A stretch of DNA of 64,000 bases from Scenedesmus sp. ARA3. Taxonomy: Eukaryota; Chlorophyta; Chlorophyceae; Sphaeropleales; Scenedesmaceae. A program made the translations under genes and the position numbers. The notes under the pieces are model-generated. The model worked only from the letters and a program-made list of their open reading frames with translations, had not been told where the DNA came from and made no database searches. Every line of letters starts with the position of its first letter. The first letter of the stretch is position 1. Below, in pieces: positions 62,146-64,000 of this stretch. Location: positions 1-64,000 of the forward strand of contig RWJK01001949.1 of the NCBI GenBank assembly GCA_004335835.1, in the 5' to 3' direction.

Positions 62146-64000
62146 GGTTCATTGAGGGCTACACGCTGCGCAGCTACACGCTCAAGGGCCTCATCCTGCA
62201 GGTGGGGCAAGCAGCAGCTCTGCAAAAGTTATGTGTGGTTGCACCGGCATGCCAACCTTGCTTTTGCAGGGTTTTGACCCTATCATGTACCAGCGTCAGC
62301 AAGTTCACGCTCAAGGGCCTCATGCTGCAGGTGGGGCAAGTGTGAATTGTGTGTGTGTAACGTGATATGTGCCATGTGGCGCAGCCAACTTCTGACCTGA
62401 TCTTGCCCTTAGTGGTAGCGTGTTCGCCGATTCGGGCTGTGGCAGCTGTCTGAATGCTGCTGTGTTAGCTTGATTGCTTCCTTGCTGCTGCCAAGCTCTG
62501 TTGCTGCTGCCAGCCTCTGACGCCGCTGCTGCTGCTGCTCCTGCTGCTGCTGCTGCTGCTGCAGGATGTGGCGCCGCCGCTGGATGAGATCAGCCGCTTC
62601 AACCAGGCTGGGCAGTCGGGCGAGGTGGAGGACCTTACGGTGAGGACACAAGCCATGCACAGCACACTGCTGCTGCTGTGACACACGTGTTGGTGTTGCC
62701 TGGTCACTGCTGTGTGCTGCTCTTGCACTATGGCATCAGTTGCCTTGTCGGCCCCTGCTGCTAACTCGATATGCCCTGGTGATTTATGTCCTCCTCAAAG
62801 GACCCCACGTCTGGCCTGAAGCAACTGCTCAAGGCGCTGCCTGACAGACCCCACTTTGGGGCTCAAGCTGTTGCCAACCCTCTTTGCTGTGTTTGTTGTT
62901 GTGCACAATGTCCTTGCAGGACCCCACCTCTGGGCTGAAGCAGCTGCTCAAGGCGCTGCCTGATGGCGCCACATACATCAGCTTCTGCTGCTGCTGCTGC
63001 TGCTGCTGCTAACTGCTGCTGGCTGTGCCTGGTGCCTTTGCAGGACCCCACGTCTGGGCTGAAGCAGCTGCTCAAGGCGCTGCCTGATGGCGGCGCGCCC
63101 AAGGCCACCTACGTGAAGGGCGACCGCGTGGTGGTGGTGGCGGGAGACCTCAACACCCTGGAGGGTGAGCTCTCTAGACGGGTTTCATTGTTATTTGCAA
63201 ATTCAAAATGTGAAGGGCGACCGCGTGGTGGTGGTGGCGGGAGACCTCAACACACTGGAGGGTGAGCTCTCTAGACGGGTTTCATTGTTATTTGCAAATT
63301 CAAAATGTGAAGGGCGACCGCGTGGTGGTGGTGGCGGGAGACCTCAACACACTGGAGGGTTAGCATTTATAAAAAGGTCGTGGTTGTTATCTGCAAATTC
63401 AAATGTGAAGGGCGACCGCGTGGTGGTGGTGGCGGGAGACCTCAACACGCCGGAGGGTGAGGAATTGGAGACTTGGCAGTTGTTTTGTAGCAGCTACATG
63501 CCGAGGCTGGGTAGTGATGTAACAGTGTTCTCTGCAGTTTCATCCCATGAGGCAGATTTTGCAACTATTTGCAGCAATTTAGGTATGAATAAAGCTCGTA
63601 CATCATGGGCGACCGCGTGATGGTGATGGCGGGAGACCTCAAAACGCTGGAGGGGTGTGGGAGCGTTGAATGCAGCTCCCCCTTGTAGCGCTGGCAATGT
63701 GCTTTCCGGTTGTGCAGATGTGGCGTGAACGCATCTCGCGAGTACGGATCATGCAGCTTGCGCTGATGCGCCAGCCATTCGCCGCAGCTGCATCACAACT
63801 CACATGCTGTGCGCTGTGCGTATCAATGTGTGCTGCAGGCACTGTGGAGGATGTGCGCCCCGATGACGGCAAGCTGCTGGTGCGGCCCGACCTCATGGCT
63901 GACCAGGTGGTGGAGCTGGAGCTGGATGAGGTGCAGAAGCTGTTCAAGGTGAGAAGGGCAAGTGGCTGGCCAAAGGCCTGATGCAGTGATTGAGTGAGTG
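56808..64000 (+). CDS. SPT5: Transcription elongation factor SPT5 (5' part, runs off window)
   Basis: Exons: 56808-56831, 57130-57186, 57562-57723, 58386-58502, 58830-58990, 59426-59545, 59743-59890, 60192-60365, 60985-61078, 61503-61641, 62147-62201, 62565-62639, 63044-63164, 63839-63948; 519 codons in frame, continuing beyond the edge. SPT5 with SPT4 forms DSIF, which binds RNA polymerase II and controls pausing and processivity. The N-terminus is the usual acidic region with Lys/Ser patches (S-R-F-I-D-D-I motif). Exons 6-8 give the NGN domain (C-Y-N-M-A-E-R-G-T-P-L-A-I-K-S-A, then L-K-G-F-F-Y-V-E-A-F and V-R-G-L-R-T-I-F). KOW motifs follow: W-V-R-V-R-G-G-L-Y-K-D-D-L-A with V-D-F-A-G-G-R-A-T-I-K-L-V-P-R-L-D-L, then V-K-G-D-R-V-V-V-V-A-G-D-L-N. 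The start is the ATG before Ala-Arg-Asp-Glu-Glu-Glu. Seven exons have tandem edge copies in the introns. Confidence 0.9.
59085..59140 (+). repeat. Copy of SPT5 exon 5 donor end
   Basis: It repeats the segment coding Glu-Gln-Thr-Glu-Glu-Glu-Met-Ala-Lys-Tyr-Ile-Glu-Glu-Lys with an intact AAGTGAGG donor, 150 bp after the real one. Confidence 0.88.
59250..59425 (+). repeat. CTG tracts with a decayed exon 6 copy
   Basis: A (CTG)n tract of about 65 bp ends in CTGCAG and a copy of exon 6 start (59321-59364) whose frame reads Cys-Asp-Asp-Glu-Gly-Asp-Asp-Tyr-Gly-His-Tyr and then TGA. A second tract ends in the true CTGCAG acceptor at 59425. Confidence 0.9.
60470..61078 (+). repeat. Copies of SPT5 exon 8 donor and exon 9 acceptor edges
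   Basis: Exon 8 donor-end copies lie at about 60473-60510 and 60587-60625. Exon 9 acceptor-edge copies start at 60777 and 60890; the real exon starts at 60985. All three start GTG-x-x-x-(G/A)AC-GTG-GAC-TT and have TTGCAG or CTGCAG acceptors. Further copies of the exon 9 end lie at about 61150-61190 and 61275-61320. Confidence 0.88.
61560..61888 (+). repeat. 3-fold repeat of SPT5 exon 10 donor end
   Basis: 'ccagtgggcaaggacaggaa' through 'cacacag' and its donor appears at 61589-61641, 61711-61765 and 61836-61888. The first two share about 60 bp of intron, and the copies are about 120 bp apart. Confidence 0.92.
62290..62340 (+). repeat. Copy of SPT5 exon 11 donor end
   Basis: 'acgctcaagggcctcat' and 'ctgcaggtggggcaag' of exon 11 (62169-62210) recur here with an intact donor. 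Confidence 0.85.
62799..63655 (+). repeat. Copies of both edges of SPT5 exon 13
   Basis: Acceptor-edge copies start at 62800 and 62921 (real exon 63044). Donor-edge copies of the KOW segment (GTGAAGGGCGACCGCGTGG) start at 63210, 63307, 63405 and about 63605, after the real one at 63113. The first three intervals are 97, 97 and 98 bp. Confidence 0.93.

Noticed and set aside
1..64000. Transposons, viral insertions or a toxin system as the source of the repeats
   Set aside because: No transposase, reverse transcriptase, integrase or capsid-like frames were seen; the repeats are copies of local exon edges.

Overview
The window reads as nuclear DNA of a chlorophyte green alga, most likely a chlorophycean near the Scenedesmus/Tetradesmus or Chlamydomonas lineages; that placement is inference. 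Supporting features are intron-dense genes with GTGAGT/GTGCGT donors and TGCAG acceptors, TGTAA-type poly(A) motifs, very abundant CAG/CTG microsatellites (poly-Ala, poly-Gln and poly-Ser in proteins), a thylakoid Tat component, and a secreted protease with a Ser-Pro linker. Two runs of N (27838-27887 and 54328-54357) are assembly gaps.

Layout. 1349-3325 (-): protein of about 13 Armadillo repeats. 5333-6247 (-): thylakoid TatA/Tha4. 6617-19198 (+): 15-exon RING plus RanBP2 zinc-finger protein, modelled at 1033 aa. 20305-21582 (+): intronless SLC35E3-like nucleotide-sugar transporter. 23490-33853 (+): about 19 exons for a type II membrane protein with a propeller-like region and an aspartyl/asparaginyl beta-hydroxylase domain. 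36447-37616 (-): secreted Cys-rich protein. 40280-46079 (-): papain-family protease fused through a Ser-Pro linker to seven RCC1-like repeats. 47727-51658 (-): EI24 homologue. 52989-56276 (-): COQ10/START-type lipid-binding protein. 56808 to beyond the right edge (+): transcription elongation factor SPT5. Exon models were assembled by hand; in each multi-exon gene the splice phases join in frame, except at unresolved 5' ends.

The outstanding feature is structural. Nearly every multi-exon gene carries tandem, diverged copies of its own exon edges: a piece of exon with its acceptor or donor and some flanking intron, repeated 2 to 12 times inside the adjacent intron. Most copies are decayed (stop codons, frameshifts, lost splice sites). 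Several are intact, frame-preserving cassettes, notably two 87-nt exons at 32884-32970 and 33049-33135, a 42-nt one at 31002-31043 and two 48-nt ones near 12604-12767. This looks like a continuing exon-edge duplication process that feeds introns, cryptic splice sites and new protein repeats.

The genes do not form one pathway. They cover chloroplast protein export (Tha4), ER/Golgi and secretory functions (SLC35E3-like, EI24, hydroxylase, secreted proteins), lipid or quinone binding (START), probable ubiquitin signalling (RING) and RNA polymerase II elongation (SPT5). Intergenic DNA holds minisatellites, a degenerate repeat of roughly 450-500 bp spacing at 34996-36045, and several short perfect palindromes. 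No transposase, reverse transcriptase, rRNA, convincing tRNA or CRISPR array was found.
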